64,000 nucleotides of DNA from the NCBI GenBank assembly GCA_023664625.1, contig JAMPFD010000004.1, forward strand, positions 1 to 64,000, in the 5' to 3' direction. Source of the DNA: Bacillota bacterium (GTDB lineage Bacteria > Bacteroidota > Bacteroidia > Bacteroidales > Bacteroidaceae). Below the pieces are notes generated by a model. That model did no database searches. It was given only the letters and a program-made list of their open reading frames with translations, and was not told where the DNA came from. The stretch's first letter is position 1, and every line of letters begins with the position of its first letter. The translations under genes and the position numbers were made by a program. Below, one piece after another: positions 17,219 through 25,715 of the stretch.

Positions 17219-17274
17219 TTGTTTTTCCGAAAAATCGCGCGAAGCGGCACTGTTGTCCGTTGTTTTTCCTCCGC

Positions 17275-17362
17275 GGGGCTTGTCTTTCCTGCAAAAGCGG
17301 CGTTATCGTTTGTTAAAAGCCGTGTTATTGCATGTGAAAAACTGTGTTACGTTGTGTTAATA
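17275..17362. repeat. 22-bp phased repeat array, locus 5 (divergent)
   Basis: Units start at 17297, 17319 and 17341 with cores CGTTATC (17301), TGTTATT (17323) and TGTTACG (17345), again exactly 22 bp apart. A degenerate first unit (CTTGTCT core at 17279) keeps the phase. The A-tract between cores is AAAA, as at other loci, but the sequence between differs, so it is the most diverged copy. Confidence 0.6.
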
Positions 17363-17441
17363 TATTATTGTTTTTTAATTGCCGCGGCTTGTGCATGCTG
17401 CCGACGGCGGATTTCAAGGGCGGAGGGCTCATGGCCGGGAC

Positions 17442-18215
17442 TTAATACATCTTTCCGAGCACCCGGTTGATGAAGGAAGTCGGGAACAGGCGTCCGGCGA
17501 AGAGGAAGAGGTGGTAGATGGTGCCGGCGGTGTTGAACGCCCAGGGGCGGCGGGCCGTTGCGGTGCGGAAGATGCAGCGTGCGATTTGTTCGGGGGCCAT
17601 GCCGTTTTCCTCGTCGTGCTCCATCTGCCTGACGGCCTTTTCCATGTGCGTGTAGATGTCTGCGCCCTCCGTGTCCTTCTTCCGCTGGAAGTTTGTCTTC
17701 ACGTCCCCCGGGAGCACGCTGGCCACCGTAATTCCGAACGGGCGCACCTCGTTGGCGAGGGCGAGGGCCATGGAGTTGAGGGCGGCTTTCGATGCGGAAT
17801 AGAAGGCCTGGAAGGGTATGGCGTAGATGGCGGCGACGCTGCTTGTGAAGATTATGCGTCCGCTGCGGCGGCTGCGCATGTGCGGGAGGACGGCCTGCGT
17901 CATGTTCAGTGCGCCGAAGAAGTTCACGTCGAACTGGCGGCGTGCGTCCTCGAGTTTCGTGAACTCCACGGCGCCGGAGATTCCCATTCCGGCGTTGCAG
18001 ACGAGGAGGTCGACGTGGCCTGAGGAGGCGAGCACCGCGGCCACGGCCTTGCGGCACATTGCGGGGTCGGTGACGTCGCAGTCGACGTGGCGTATGCCGT
18101 CGCGGCTTTCGCCGTGGCGTGAAAGTTCGTAGACGTCGTAGCCCTTGGAGGCGAAGAGTTCGGCGGCGGCCTTGCCTATTCCTGAGCTGCCGCCGGTGAG
18201 TATCATTGTTTTCAT
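17442..18215 (-). CDS. SDR family oxidoreductase
   Basis: A 257-aa classical short-chain dehydrogenase/reductase starting at MKTMILTGGSSGIGKA; the open frame has 9 further codons upstream that I treat as non-coding. Visible motifs are the nucleotide-binding TGGSSGIG, the NAG motif (LLVCNAGMG), the catalytic Ser in TSSVAA and the YxxxK pair in FYSASKAA. An Arg after the second strand (LSRHGESR) suggests NADP(H) use. The substrate is not evident; the C-terminus (FLFAGRLFPTSFINRVLGKMY) is hydrophobic and could touch the membrane. The gene lies in the GC-rich block and is followed by kdsC and coaW-like genes on the same strand. Confidence 0.88.
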   Translation of the reverse strand: MKTMILTGGSSGIGKAAAELFASKGYDVYELSRHGESRDGIRHVDCDVTDPAMCRKAVAAVLASSGHVDLLVCNAGMGISGAVEFTKLEDARRQFDVNFFGALNMTQAVLPHMRSRRSGRIIFTSSVAAIYAIPFQAFYSASKAALNSMALALANEVRPFGITVASVLPGDVKTNFQRKKDTEGADIYTHMEKAVRQMEHDEENGMAPEQIARCIFRTATARRPWAFNTAGTIYHLFLFAGRLFPTSFINRVLGKMY

Positions 18216-18291
18216 TCTATGTTGTTGTAAAACTCCTGACATCCGTGTCAGGGAGCGGATTGCAAAAGAAGCTGCGCCCTGCGCCGGCGCC

Positions 18292-18810
18292 TTACCATCC
18301 GAAAGCCGCGGCGGAGGTCATCCACAGGCCTTTCGCGCGGAGGACCTGCTCGAGCACGTCCCTGCCGCAGCCGCAGCCGCCGGGGAACGGGGAGACGTAG
18401 AGGCTGACGGCGCGGATGTCGCTGCAGGCATCCTTGGGGCAGCAGGGGCAGCCGGCTCTTTTCATCACTTCGTAGTCGGGGATGTCGTCGCCCATGTAGA
18501 GGATTTCTTCGTCAGAAAGGCCGTTGGAGGCGAGGAACCTGTCGTAGGTCCCGAGCTTGACGGCGCATCCCATGAAGATGTCCGTGACTCCGAGGCTCTC
18601 GTAGCGCCGGCGGACGGAGACGGCCGTGCCGCCGGTGAGGATGGCCACCCGCAGCCCGAGCCTGACGGCGAGCTGTATGGCGTAGCCGTCCTTGATGTTG
18701 GCGGTGCGCAGGGGCACGCCGGAGCTGTCCGTCGTGACAGTCCCGGAGGACAGCACGCCGTCGACGTCGAAGATGACTGCCTTTATCCGCGTAAGGTCGT
18801 AGGGAATCAT
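18292..18810 (-). CDS. kdsC: 3-deoxy-D-manno-octulosonate 8-phosphate phosphatase
   Basis: A 172-aa HAD-superfamily phosphatase of the KdsC type: FDVDGVL (14-20, with catalytic D15 and D17), [14 protein letters not shown] in motif II and [11 protein letters not shown] as motif IV. It hydrolyses KDO-8-phosphate to KDO for lipopolysaccharide inner core. Length and motif spacing fit this tetrameric C0-type family, which lacks a cap domain. The Cys-rich segment [10 protein letters not shown] after motif IV is usual here. It starts 1 bp after the pantothenate kinase stop codon, so the two are co-transcribed. Confidence 0.92.
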   Translation of the reverse strand: MIPYDLTRIKAVIFDVDGVLSSGTVTTDSSGVPLRTANIKDGYAIQLAVRLGLRVAILTGGTAVSVRRRYESLGVTDIFMGCAVKLGTYDRFLASNGLSDEEILYMGDDIPDYEVMKRAGCPCCPKDACSDIRAVSLYVSPFPGGCGCGRDVLEQVLRAKGLWMTSAAAFGW

Positions 18811-18811
18811 T

Positions 18812-19642
18812 CTAACGCTCCTCTCTCTTGAAATAGTTCAGCGCGGAGCCTATCGCCGTGGCGAACTCCGAGTGGGTGGGAATATGGTAGCGCACGCCGT
18901 AGATCTGCTCCATCATGCCGAAGACCTTCTTGCACTGGGGCAGGAGCGTGAGGTTGCCTATCATCACGAAGTCCTTTATGCCGCTGCTGATGGATGCGAG
19001 GATGGCTGCGGAGCCGACGGTCTGCACCACGGTGTAGATGATGCCGAGGGCGATGTCCTCCTTGCCTGCCGTTGTCTTGGCGTTGCCGAAGAGCGATGCC
19101 GTGGCGAAGGCCGGGAGACCGGGAATCTCCTCTGCGCAGATGTCCTTGATACGGAGGTCGATGTTGGAGATGTTCCCGTGCTTGGCGAGGCCTGAGACGT
19201 GCCTGATGTCGTCCGTCCCGAGGAGCAGGCGCGAGAGTCCGGCGAGCGTGCCGCCGCCGATGCCGAGGCCGCCGATATGATGGATGGCTCCGTTGTCGTA
19301 CCTGACAAGGGTAGTTCCCGTGCCCATGGAGACGACAATCATCCTGTCCAGTCCGCTCTCGTACTGTGCGCCGAGGCCGTCGGCTACGAACTCATCGGTG
19401 CGGTCGGTGGGGAGACCGTAGATGTCTCCCTTTATGTACGCCGCCCCCACGCCGGTCAGCATGACGTGCTCGATGTCGCCGAGCGTGAGACTGTTCTCGT
19501 TGATGTACTTTCCGAACGCGCCGTAAAGCGAGGTTACGGGGTCAGTGGCCTTGATGCGTATCGGAGAGATAATCTTCCCGTCGCGTATGCCGACAATCTT
19601 CGTGGTAGAGATGCCGACGTCTATTCCTATCACTGTCTTCAT
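18812..19642 (-). CDS. coaW: Type II pantothenate kinase
   Basis: A 276-aa ASKHA-fold kinase. It opens with [13 protein letters not shown] (5-17, phosphate-1 loop), has the SMGTGTTLV adenosine-side loop near 105-113 and [14 protein letters not shown] near 130-143. This matches the eukaryotic/Staphylococcus-type (type II) pantothenate kinase and not CoaA or CoaX. It phosphorylates pantothenate, the first step of coenzyme A synthesis, in the cytoplasm. It is encoded directly upstream of kdsC and downstream of the GH31 gene on the same strand (38-bp gap). Confidence 0.88.
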   Translation of the reverse strand: MKTVIGIDVGISTTKIVGIRDGKIISPIRIKATDPVTSLYGAFGKYINENSLTLGDIEHVMLTGVGAAYIKGDIYGLPTDRTDEFVADGLGAQYESGLDRMIVVSMGTGTTLVRYDNGAIHHIGGLGIGGGTLAGLSRLLLGTDDIRHVSGLAKHGNISNIDLRIKDICAEEIPGLPAFATASLFGNAKTTAGKEDIALGIIYTVVQTVGSAAILASISSGIKDFVMIGNLTLLPQCKKVFGMMEQIYGVRYHIPTHSEFATAIGSALNYFKREER

Positions 19643-19680
19643 ATCACAAGAGGATGGGGTGCCTTGCTTAGCTTATGCTG

Positions 19681-21921
19681 TTATTTTATGACAAGCGTGC
19701 CGGCCTTGCTCCAGTCCATGTCGTCCGTGGAGTCGACAGCCTCGTCGTAAACCTTAATCTCTGTGCCGGGACGGCAGAAGACGGGCATCTCGTTCAGCGG
19801 CACACTGACGTTCCTGTACCACCGGCCGCCCTCGAAGTGCTCGCCCGTGAAGAAATTGACCCATTCGCCTTCAGGAAGGTAGATGTCGCGGCGGTCGTCG
19901 CCGTTCATGACGGGGCATACGAGGAACTTGCGTCCGAAATAGTACTCGTCGTCGATGTGCCAGACTGTCTTGTCCTCGGGATGGTGCATGAGGAGTGCCT
20001 GCACCACCGGCCAGCCGCTTTCCGTGGCGACGCGTGACTCTTCTATAATATAAGGTATGAGGCGGTAGCGGAGCCGCCACCATGCCTTTATGTCCTCGGC
20101 TATAGACGGGTAGTGCCAAGGCTCGCGCTTGTGGGAGCCGTGGTAGCGCATGTGGGAGGAGAAGACGCCGAACTGTGTCCAGCGCATGTACACCTTAGGG
20201 TCGATGACGGAGTTCATGAAGTCCGGCTCGCTGTGGAAGCCCGGCACGTCGTGGCTCCAGAAGGCAAAGCCTGAGAGTCCGAAGTGCAGCCCTCCTTTCA
20301 GGGAGCCTGCCAGGCCTGCCCAGGAGCTTTCCGAGTCGCCTCCCCAATGGAGGGGATAGCGCTGGCAGCCTGCCCATGCGGCGCGTGCCCAGACGATGCC
20401 GTCGCCCGTGACGTCCTTCGTCACTTCGTATGCCGCCTTCTGGTACAGGAGGGAATAGATGTTGTTCAGCTGCTCCGGCGTCATGTTCTCGTAGGCCGCG
20501 TCCATGTGGATATTCTCGCCGAAATCCGTCTTTATGCACTTCACGCCCATGTCGAGAAGGTTCTTCAGCAAGCCCTTGTACCATTCCGTGGCCTTTGCGG
20601 ACGTGAAGTCTATCGTTCCGGCGTAGTCCAGGGTGGAGAAGTTGGACGCTCCCGACGTTCCGGCAGCCTTCTCCCAGCCGCCGGAAGGCGTGGAGATGTA
20701 TCTGTTCGCCTTGGCCTCCTCTATCTGCTCCGCGCCGTTGGCAACGTACGGCAGCTGCCACAGGGAGACTTTGTAGCCATTGTCCGAGAGACGCTTCAGG
20801 AAGCCTTCCGGGTCCGGGAAGCGCTCAGGATTGAACTTCCACTCGCAGAGCCAGTCTGTGCGGAACCAGCCCGTGTCGAGGTGGATCACGTCACACGGAT
20901 AGTGCTCGGCGCGGAGCCTGTCGCAGATTCCGTTCACCTCGTCGGCGGAGAAATATGTCATGCGTGACATCCATATGCCGAACGACCAGAGCGGAAGCAT
21001 CGGCGGGAAGCCCGTCAGACGGCGGTAATTGAAGAGGATGCGCTCCGGTGTCGCGCCGCCTATTATGAATGCGTCGATTGTCGCGCGGTCGTTGCGGAAC
21101 TGCACGGAGCGTGTGGAATGGTCGGCAAGCGAAAGGCGGCAGTAGTCGGAGGTATGGTAGAAGACACCGTACATGCGGCTGGAAATGTAGAACGGGATGT
21201 TCTTGTAGGCACGCCTGTTGTTCACGCCCTGGCCGTCCTGGTTCTTCAGGTAGAAGGTCTGGCCGGAGAGGTCCATCTTGCGGAAGCGCTCACCTGTGCC
21301 GGCAAAGCATTCGTCAGCCTCGCACTTGAAAGAGACGGTGGCGCGGTCGGGCTTTCCTTCCGTAAGGCAGAAGCCTATCGGCAGCGCGTCATAGCGCGGC
21401 GGGGAGAAATGGTCGTCGCTCAGCTCGACACCCTTCGCGAGGTTGCCGTCCGGATAAACGGTCAGGTGTATCGTAGGCTGTGGGCCGGGCTGCAGGTCGC
21501 TCCACCATTCCGTAGCGTACGGAGCGACGTCGATGCGTGCGCGTATCCTGCCGTCAGCGTCCGTAACGGTGTATATGTCGTCGGAGAAATCCACCGTCAG
21601 CGGCTTATGCTCCAGAGACTTGTCCAGCTCCAGCATGTGGCTGCCGCTGTCCTTCATCTCGTCGCCCGCCATCGACGTGAACATACGTACGACGTCATCG
21701 CCGTATGCACGGAGGCGCAGGGTGTACGTCCTCTGCGGCACACTTGTGTCTGCAAGCATGTCCTCCTGCAGCACCTGCTTCTGGTAAGGCACAGTGATAA
21801 GTATGTCGCCGCCGTCAGCCTGCACGTCCGTGGAGGCGTAGGCTTTCCATAACGACTCATCCTTTGACAGTTTCCCGTCAAAGTCCATCCAATCAAATAG
21901 GTAGTAGTTTGTCTGTTTCAT
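19681..21921 (-). CDS. GH31 alpha-xylosidase (YicI-like)
   Basis: A 746-aa glycoside hydrolase without a signal peptide, so cytoplasmic. Residues about 1-280 form the N-terminal beta-sandwich; the barrel follows. The nucleophile is Asp466 in KTDFGE (464-469) and the acid/base Asp529 in WGGDSESSW, the same context as E. coli YicI. Other GH31 landmarks are LDTGWF (348-353) and FWSHDVPGF. It should release alpha-linked xylose from xyloglucan fragments; other alpha-glycosidase activities in GH31 cannot be excluded. It is transcribed ahead of the coaW-kdsC pair. No transporter gene is adjacent. Confidence 0.88.
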   Translation of the reverse strand: MKQTNYYLFDWMDFDGKLSKDESLWKAYASTDVQADGGDILITVPYQKQVLQEDMLADTSVPQRTYTLRLRAYGDDVVRMFTSMAGDEMKDSGSHMLELDKSLEHKPLTVDFSDDIYTVTDADGRIRARIDVAPYATEWWSDLQPGPQPTIHLTVYPDGNLAKGVELSDDHFSPPRYDALPIGFCLTEGKPDRATVSFKCEADECFAGTGERFRKMDLSGQTFYLKNQDGQGVNNRRAYKNIPFYISSRMYGVFYHTSDYCRLSLADHSTRSVQFRNDRATIDAFIIGGATPERILFNYRRLTGFPPMLPLWSFGIWMSRMTYFSADEVNGICDRLRAEHYPCDVIHLDTGWFRTDWLCEWKFNPERFPDPEGFLKRLSDNGYKVSLWQLPYVANGAEQIEEAKANRYISTPSGGWEKAAGTSGASNFSTLDYAGTIDFTSAKATEWYKGLLKNLLDMGVKCIKTDFGENIHMDAAYENMTPEQLNNIYSLLYQKAAYEVTKDVTGDGIVWARAAWAGCQRYPLHWGGDSESSWAGLAGSLKGGLHFGLSGFAFWSHDVPGFHSEPDFMNSVIDPKVYMRWTQFGVFSSHMRYHGSHKREPWHYPSIAEDIKAWWRLRYRLIPYIIEESRVATESGWPVVQALLMHHPEDKTVWHIDDEYYFGRKFLVCPVMNGDDRRDIYLPEGEWVNFFTGEHFEGGRWYRNVSVPLNEMPVFCRPGTEIKVYDEAVDSTDDMDWSKAGTLVIK

Positions 21922-22030
21922 TATATTCTCTGATACGTGGCTGCTGCGGCTTGCGCTTCATGAACACCGGCAATATGCCGCCTATATGACATATTTTTAT
22001 TCGTAATCGATAACTGCTTTTTATTTATGA

Positions 22031-22085
22031 CAAGCAACTGCCGGAAATCATTCCGGCCGGCAATATGGTTCCCGGCAGTTACTGA
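22031..22085. repeat. Minimal TIR element / hairpin downstream of typA
   Basis: AACTGCCGG (22036-22044) pairs with CCGGCAGTT (22072-22080). The outer ends AAGCAACTG...CAGTTACT resemble the ends of the TIR family, and an inner CCGGCCGG palindrome sits between. It is 6 bp past the typA stop codon, so it may have become that gene's terminator, though there is no T run. Confidence 0.45.
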
Positions 22086-22090
22086 TAAGT

Positions 22091-23893
22091 TCAGTCCTTC
22101 TTGGACTTCTTGCGCTCGTTGTGGTCAAGGATTGTCTTGCGTATGCGCATGGATTTAGGGGTCACTTCCACAAGCTCGTCGGCCTTGATGTACTCCAGGC
22201 ATTCCTCCAGGGAGAGGACGGTTTTGGGGATGATGCGCGCCTTGTCGTCGGAACCGGAAGCACGGACGTTCGTCAGCTGCTTCGCTTTTGTCACATTGAC
22301 AACGAGGTCGTTGTCATGGACATGCTCGCCGACAACCTGGCCATAGTAGACGTCCTCACCCGGATCGATGAAGAACTTTCCCCTGTCCTGAAGCTTGTCT
22401 ATGGAGTAGGCGAAGGCATTGCCTGTCTCGAGGGCTATCATCGAACCGTTCGTGCGGCGCAGGATATCGCCCTTGTACGGCTCATACTTCTTGAAGCGGT
22501 GTGCCATGATTGCCTCGCCCTGTGATGCCGTGAGGACATTCGTACGGAGTCCCATGATGCCGCGCGAAGGTATGTCGAACTCAATGTTCACACGCTCGCC
22601 CTGTGCCTCCATGGAGGTCATCTCGCCCTTGCGGCGCGTGACCATGTCGATCATCTTGGAAGAGAATTCTTCCGGCACGTTGATGGTAAGTTCCTCGACA
22701 GGCTCGCACTTCACGCCGTCAATCTCCTTGTAGATGACGGTAGGCTGGCCTACCTGCAGCTCATAGCCCTCACGGCGCATTGTCTCGATAAGCACGGAGA
22801 GATGCAGCACACCGCGTCCGCTGACAATCCACCGGTCGGTTGAATCCTCGAAAGGCTCCACACGGAGAGCAAGATTCTTCTCAAGCTCTTTCTCCAGACG
22901 GTCGTTGATGTGGCGTGAGGTGACAAACTTGCCTTCCTTGCCGAAGAACGGGGAGTCGTTGATGGTGAAGAGCATGGACATCGTCGGCTCGTCTATGGCG
23001 ATAGGCTTCATCGGCTCAGGGTTATCAAAGTCACAGATGGTATCGCCTATCTCGAACTTCTCCAGACCGATTATGGCGCAGATGTCTCCGCTCTGGACCT
23101 CAGCGGCTTTCGCATGGGTCATTCCCTCAAAGACATGGACCTCCTTGATGCGGGTCTTCTCCATGGTGCCGTCACGATGGGCGATGGTGACGTTCATGCC
23201 TTCCTGCAGAGAACCGCGGTGCACGCGTCCGACAGCGATACGGCCGGTGTAGTTTGAGTAGTCAAGCGAAGTAATGAGCATCTGCGGAGTACCTTCAAGC
23301 ATTGTAGGAGCAGGTATGACCTCAACAATCTTGTCAAGAAGATAGTCGATGTTGTCTGCCGGCACGTTGTAGTCCTCCGCCATCCAGCCGTTCTTCGCAG
23401 AGCCGTAAACCACAGGAAAGTCAAGCTGCTCCTCCGTGGCGTCGAGGGAGAACATAAGGTCAAAGACCATCTCGTAGACTTCCTCCGGACGGCAGTTGGG
23501 CTTGTCGACCTTGTTTACGACAACGATTGGCTTCAGACCAATCTGCAGAGCTTTCTGCAACACAAAGCGGGTCTGAGGCATAGGACCCTCGAACGCATCG
23601 ACAAGGAGGATGCAGCCGTCAGCCATATTCAGCACACGCTCCACCTCACCGCCGAAGTCGGAGTGACCCGGAGTGTCGATGATGTTGATTTTCGTCCCCT
23701 TCCAGTTGATGGAGACATTCTTTGACAAAATAGTGATGCCGCGCTCCCTCTCAAGGTCGTTGGCATCAAGCACTTGGCCGGAATTGTTCTGGCCGTCGCG
23801 GAAAAGCTTTCCCGCAAGCATCATCTTGTCAACCAAGGTCGTCTTGCCATGGTCGACATGCGCAATAATCGCGATATTCCTAATATCCTGCAT
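22091..23893 (-). CDS. typA: Ribosome-associated GTPase TypA/BipA
   Basis: A 600-aa translational GTPase starting at MQDIRNIAIIAHVDHGKTT; the open frame runs 22 codons further upstream without support. G1 is AHVDHGKTT (11-19), G3 DTPGHSDFGGE and G4 NKVDKP, followed by EF-G-like domains and the BipA-specific C-terminal domain. The length is standard. It acts in 50S assembly and stress adaptation. It is divergent from rpsO; on the minus strand a TAATTTTG -7 box lies at 24032-24039. Confidence 0.95.
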   Translation of the reverse strand: MQDIRNIAIIAHVDHGKTTLVDKMMLAGKLFRDGQNNSGQVLDANDLERERGITILSKNVSINWKGTKINIIDTPGHSDFGGEVERVLNMADGCILLVDAFEGPMPQTRFVLQKALQIGLKPIVVVNKVDKPNCRPEEVYEMVFDLMFSLDATEEQLDFPVVYGSAKNGWMAEDYNVPADNIDYLLDKIVEVIPAPTMLEGTPQMLITSLDYSNYTGRIAVGRVHRGSLQEGMNVTIAHRDGTMEKTRIKEVHVFEGMTHAKAAEVQSGDICAIIGLEKFEIGDTICDFDNPEPMKPIAIDEPTMSMLFTINDSPFFGKEGKFVTSRHINDRLEKELEKNLALRVEPFEDSTDRWIVSGRGVLHLSVLIETMRREGYELQVGQPTVIYKEIDGVKCEPVEELTINVPEEFSSKMIDMVTRRKGEMTSMEAQGERVNIEFDIPSRGIMGLRTNVLTASQGEAIMAHRFKKYEPYKGDILRRTNGSMIALETGNAFAYSIDKLQDRGKFFIDPGEDVYYGQVVGEHVHDNDLVVNVTKAKQLTNVRASGSDDKARIIPKTVLSLEECLEYIKADELVEVTPKSMRIRKTILDHNERKKSKKD

Positions 23894-24031
23894 AATCTTT
23901 TTAGTGTTCACGGAAAACACACAATAAGTTCCATTCTGCATCTTCCTGACCCTGAGCACGGAAGCTGTCTCCCGCCGTCATTCAGCAAAAGGGAAATGCC
24001 TGATTGTATCCTTTCGTTAATATTTTGGGTG

Positions 24032-24039
24032 CAAAATTA
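24032..24039 (-). promoter_or_regulatory. Probable typA -7 element
   Basis: Plus-strand CAAAATTA is TAATTTTG on the minus strand, matching TAnnTTTG. The expected -33 position reads CAAA instead of TTTG, so only half of the promoter is well supported. Confidence 0.45.
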
Positions 24040-24058
24040 CAAAAAATATATTAAATAT

Positions 24059-24089
24059 TTTGCTGATAACGGAAAAAGTTGTAATTTTG
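24059..24089 (+). promoter_or_regulatory. rpsO promoter
   Basis: -33 TTTG (24059-24062), 19-nt spacer, -7 TAATTTTG (24082-24089). The start near 24096 leaves a leader of about 105 nt before rpsO, long enough for S15 feedback control, although I did not identify the S15 site. Confidence 0.7.
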
Positions 24090-24201
24090 CACCGCATTTT
24101 CACTAAGAGATGCTGCATTCAATGATGTGCCTGACTACGATTAAGGTCAAGGAGGCATCAGAAGAACGTAATTATCAAACCATTAATCACACTAAATTCA
24201 C

Positions 24202-24471
24202 ATGTATTTAGATCCAACAAAGAAGGCAGAGATCTTCACACAGTACGGAAAGTCAACAACTGACACAGGTTCTGCAGAGAGCCAGATCGCACTCTTCTCT
24301 TTCCGTATCAAGCACCTTACAGAGCACCTGAAGGCTAACCACAAGGACTACAAGACAGCACGCTCACTGACAAAGCTCGTCGGAAAGCGCCGTGCTCTCC
24401 TTGACTACCTCTACGACCGCGATGTCAACCGCTATCGTGCCATCGTTAAGGCTCTCGGTCTCCGCCGATAA
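24202..24471 (+). CDS. rpsO: 30S ribosomal protein S15
   Basis: An 89-aa protein of exact S15 length, with the family core TGSAESQIALF...RIKHLTEHLK...H.KDY..RSLTKLVGKRRALLDYL and the basic C-terminus ALGLRR. It binds the 16S rRNA central domain early in 30S assembly. It is a monocistronic unit between a canonical promoter and a strong terminator. Confidence 0.97.
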   Translation: MYLDPTKKAEIFTQYGKSTTDTGSAESQIALFSFRIKHLTEHLKANHKDYKTARSLTKLVGKRRALLDYLYDRDVNRYRAIVKALGLRR

Positions 24472-24532
24472 GATGTGAGGCCGGCAGGTTATCACCTGAC
24501 AGGCTGACACTCTTCGATTAATGAAAAAGACA

Positions 24533-24566
24533 AAGTCCCGCCACCGATTTGGTGACGGGACTTTTT
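24533..24566 (+). terminator. rpsO terminator
   Basis: AAGTCCCGCCACC (24533-24545) pairs with GGTGACGGGACTT (24551-24563), 13 bp with one mismatch and a 5-nt loop, followed by TTTTTG. Confidence 0.9.
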
Positions 24567-24776
24567 GTCATATGCTTTCTTTCGTCAGGCTGATTTATGT
24601 ACATCCGGCAACTTGTCATAAATGGATTTCCGGCAGAAAATAAGAAAACCCGACATGATTTCCGTGCTCAGAATCACAAAAAACAGAACTCAGAAAGTCT
24701 TGTGCCCGAAAAACCGCTGATTTCCCGTTTCAGCATAGATTACTGGCAGACAATCTGTTACGACTTCCCCAGCCTC

Positions 24777-24864
24777 TTCTGTATTATTTTTAGCGGACAA
24801 ACCGTTACGGTTTACCTCGCCAACCATTACCGTTTGTATGATAAATGGTAACGGTTTGCACAAC
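24777..24864. repeat. 22-bp phased repeat array, locus 4
   Basis: Cores CGTTACG (24803), CATTACC (24825) and GGTAACG (24847) are exactly 22 bp apart, with AAACC before and GTTT after. A degenerate first unit (GTATTAT at 24781) keeps the phase. It lies between the rpsO terminator and the broken LRR gene. Confidence 0.65.
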
Positions 24865-25193
24865 GAATAATAATGTTTTACTGCGCATTTTATGGTGTTT
24901 TAGTACAAAATACCACAGGAAACGGCTTGAAAAACCTCAAAAACATACCGGAAAAATAATATTTCATCAGGAACATGGTGTCAGAAATAAGAAAACTCAC
25001 CTGAATACATGAAGAATATTATATATGCCATTTGTTGCCCATGCCCATATATCCCCTGTCAACCTAAATTGCTGATATGCCCTGTCGGCCAACTGACGGA
25101 AAAGAGTTCCGGACGAATTCTCACCATAAGAAAAAATGTGTCCGACTTCCTGAATTCAGTTTTATGTAATGGCAAAACCATCCGATAACTGCC

Positions 25194-25245
25194 AAAAAAA
25201 TCCTCCATCATTCAAGGAAAAGCAAAAATCTTGAACGATGGAGGA
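25194..25245 (-). terminator. Terminator of the broken LRR gene
   Basis: TCCTCCATCATTCAAG (25201-25216) pairs with CTTGAACGATGGAGGA (25230-25245), 16 bp with one mismatch. Read on the minus strand it is followed by TTTTTTT, a textbook intrinsic terminator about 110 bp past the pseudogene end. Confidence 0.8.
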
Positions 25246-25352
25246 ATTATTGTCACATAAAACGTATAGAGCAGTTTGGGTTGTAAAACTAAGACAGCGG
25301 CCAAGTCCGGCACAACATCATGCCGCTGAACTTTGCCGGTTAACTTCTCCCA

Positions 25353-25616
25353 CTATTTACTCAGCATCTTTGCCGCAGAACCGTCAGCATAGCGTACGAT
25401 CACTTCCAGGCGTAAGCTCCGCCTCTCTGTCTTCTATTGTCATATCACCAATATTCTTACAACCTGAAAAAGCATAGTCCCCAATTGCCGTTACCGTGGA
25501 AGCGATGTGCAACGATTCAGCATTTGTACAGTTCCCGAAAGCACAAGTGCCAATGTTTTCACTCAATACAATGCTAAGGAAGAGTAACCGCTGAATGCAT
25601 GGGATCCAATGCTACC
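25353..25616 (-). pseudogene. BspA-like leucine-rich repeat protein, C-terminal remnant
   Basis: Three pieces in different frames join into the end of a BspA/LRR_5 protein: GSIGSHAFSGYSSLALY, then NIGTCAFGNC...TVTAIGDYAFSGCKNIGDM, then VIVRYADGSAAKMLSK and a stop at 25353-25355. The IGxxAFxxCxxL pattern is diagnostic of these surface LRRs. At least two frameshifts and loss of the N-terminus make it non-functional. Its terminator (25194-25245) is intact, so decay is fairly recent. Nothing clear is left upstream of 25616. Confidence 0.75.
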
Positions 25617-25715
25617 ATTATTCTATATCGTTGCTGAGGTCAAACCAGAATAAACATAGAACTCACACTTCTTTTTCCTCCACTCCACTTTTGAAAGCGT
25701 ACGGTCTGAACTTTT

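Larger units (their letters stand above)
16722..17441. other. Intergenic region with two repeat systems
   Basis: A 720-bp gap between the beta-helix gene and the SDR gene. It holds a 21-bp minisatellite (16961-17129), a hairpin (17193-17218) and a 22-bp phased array (17275-17362). Because the minisatellite unit is a multiple of three, both strands stay open here (for example 16834-17250 minus and 16919-17134 plus), but neither frame has signs of a real gene beyond the repeat. Confidence 0.5.

Noticed and set aside
16834..17250. 138-codon minus and 71-codon plus frames over the 21-bp minisatellite
   Set aside because: Open only because the repeat unit is divisible by three; no gene signals outside the repeat.
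19681..21921. GH31 gene as a sulfoquinovosidase
   Set aside because: Catalytic-site context and length match YicI-type alpha-xylosidases better; there is no partner sulfo-pathway.
25009..25188. 59-codon plus-strand frame with several Cys near its start
   Set aside because: The Cys pattern does not form a known motif and it sits in the 3' region of a decayed gene.
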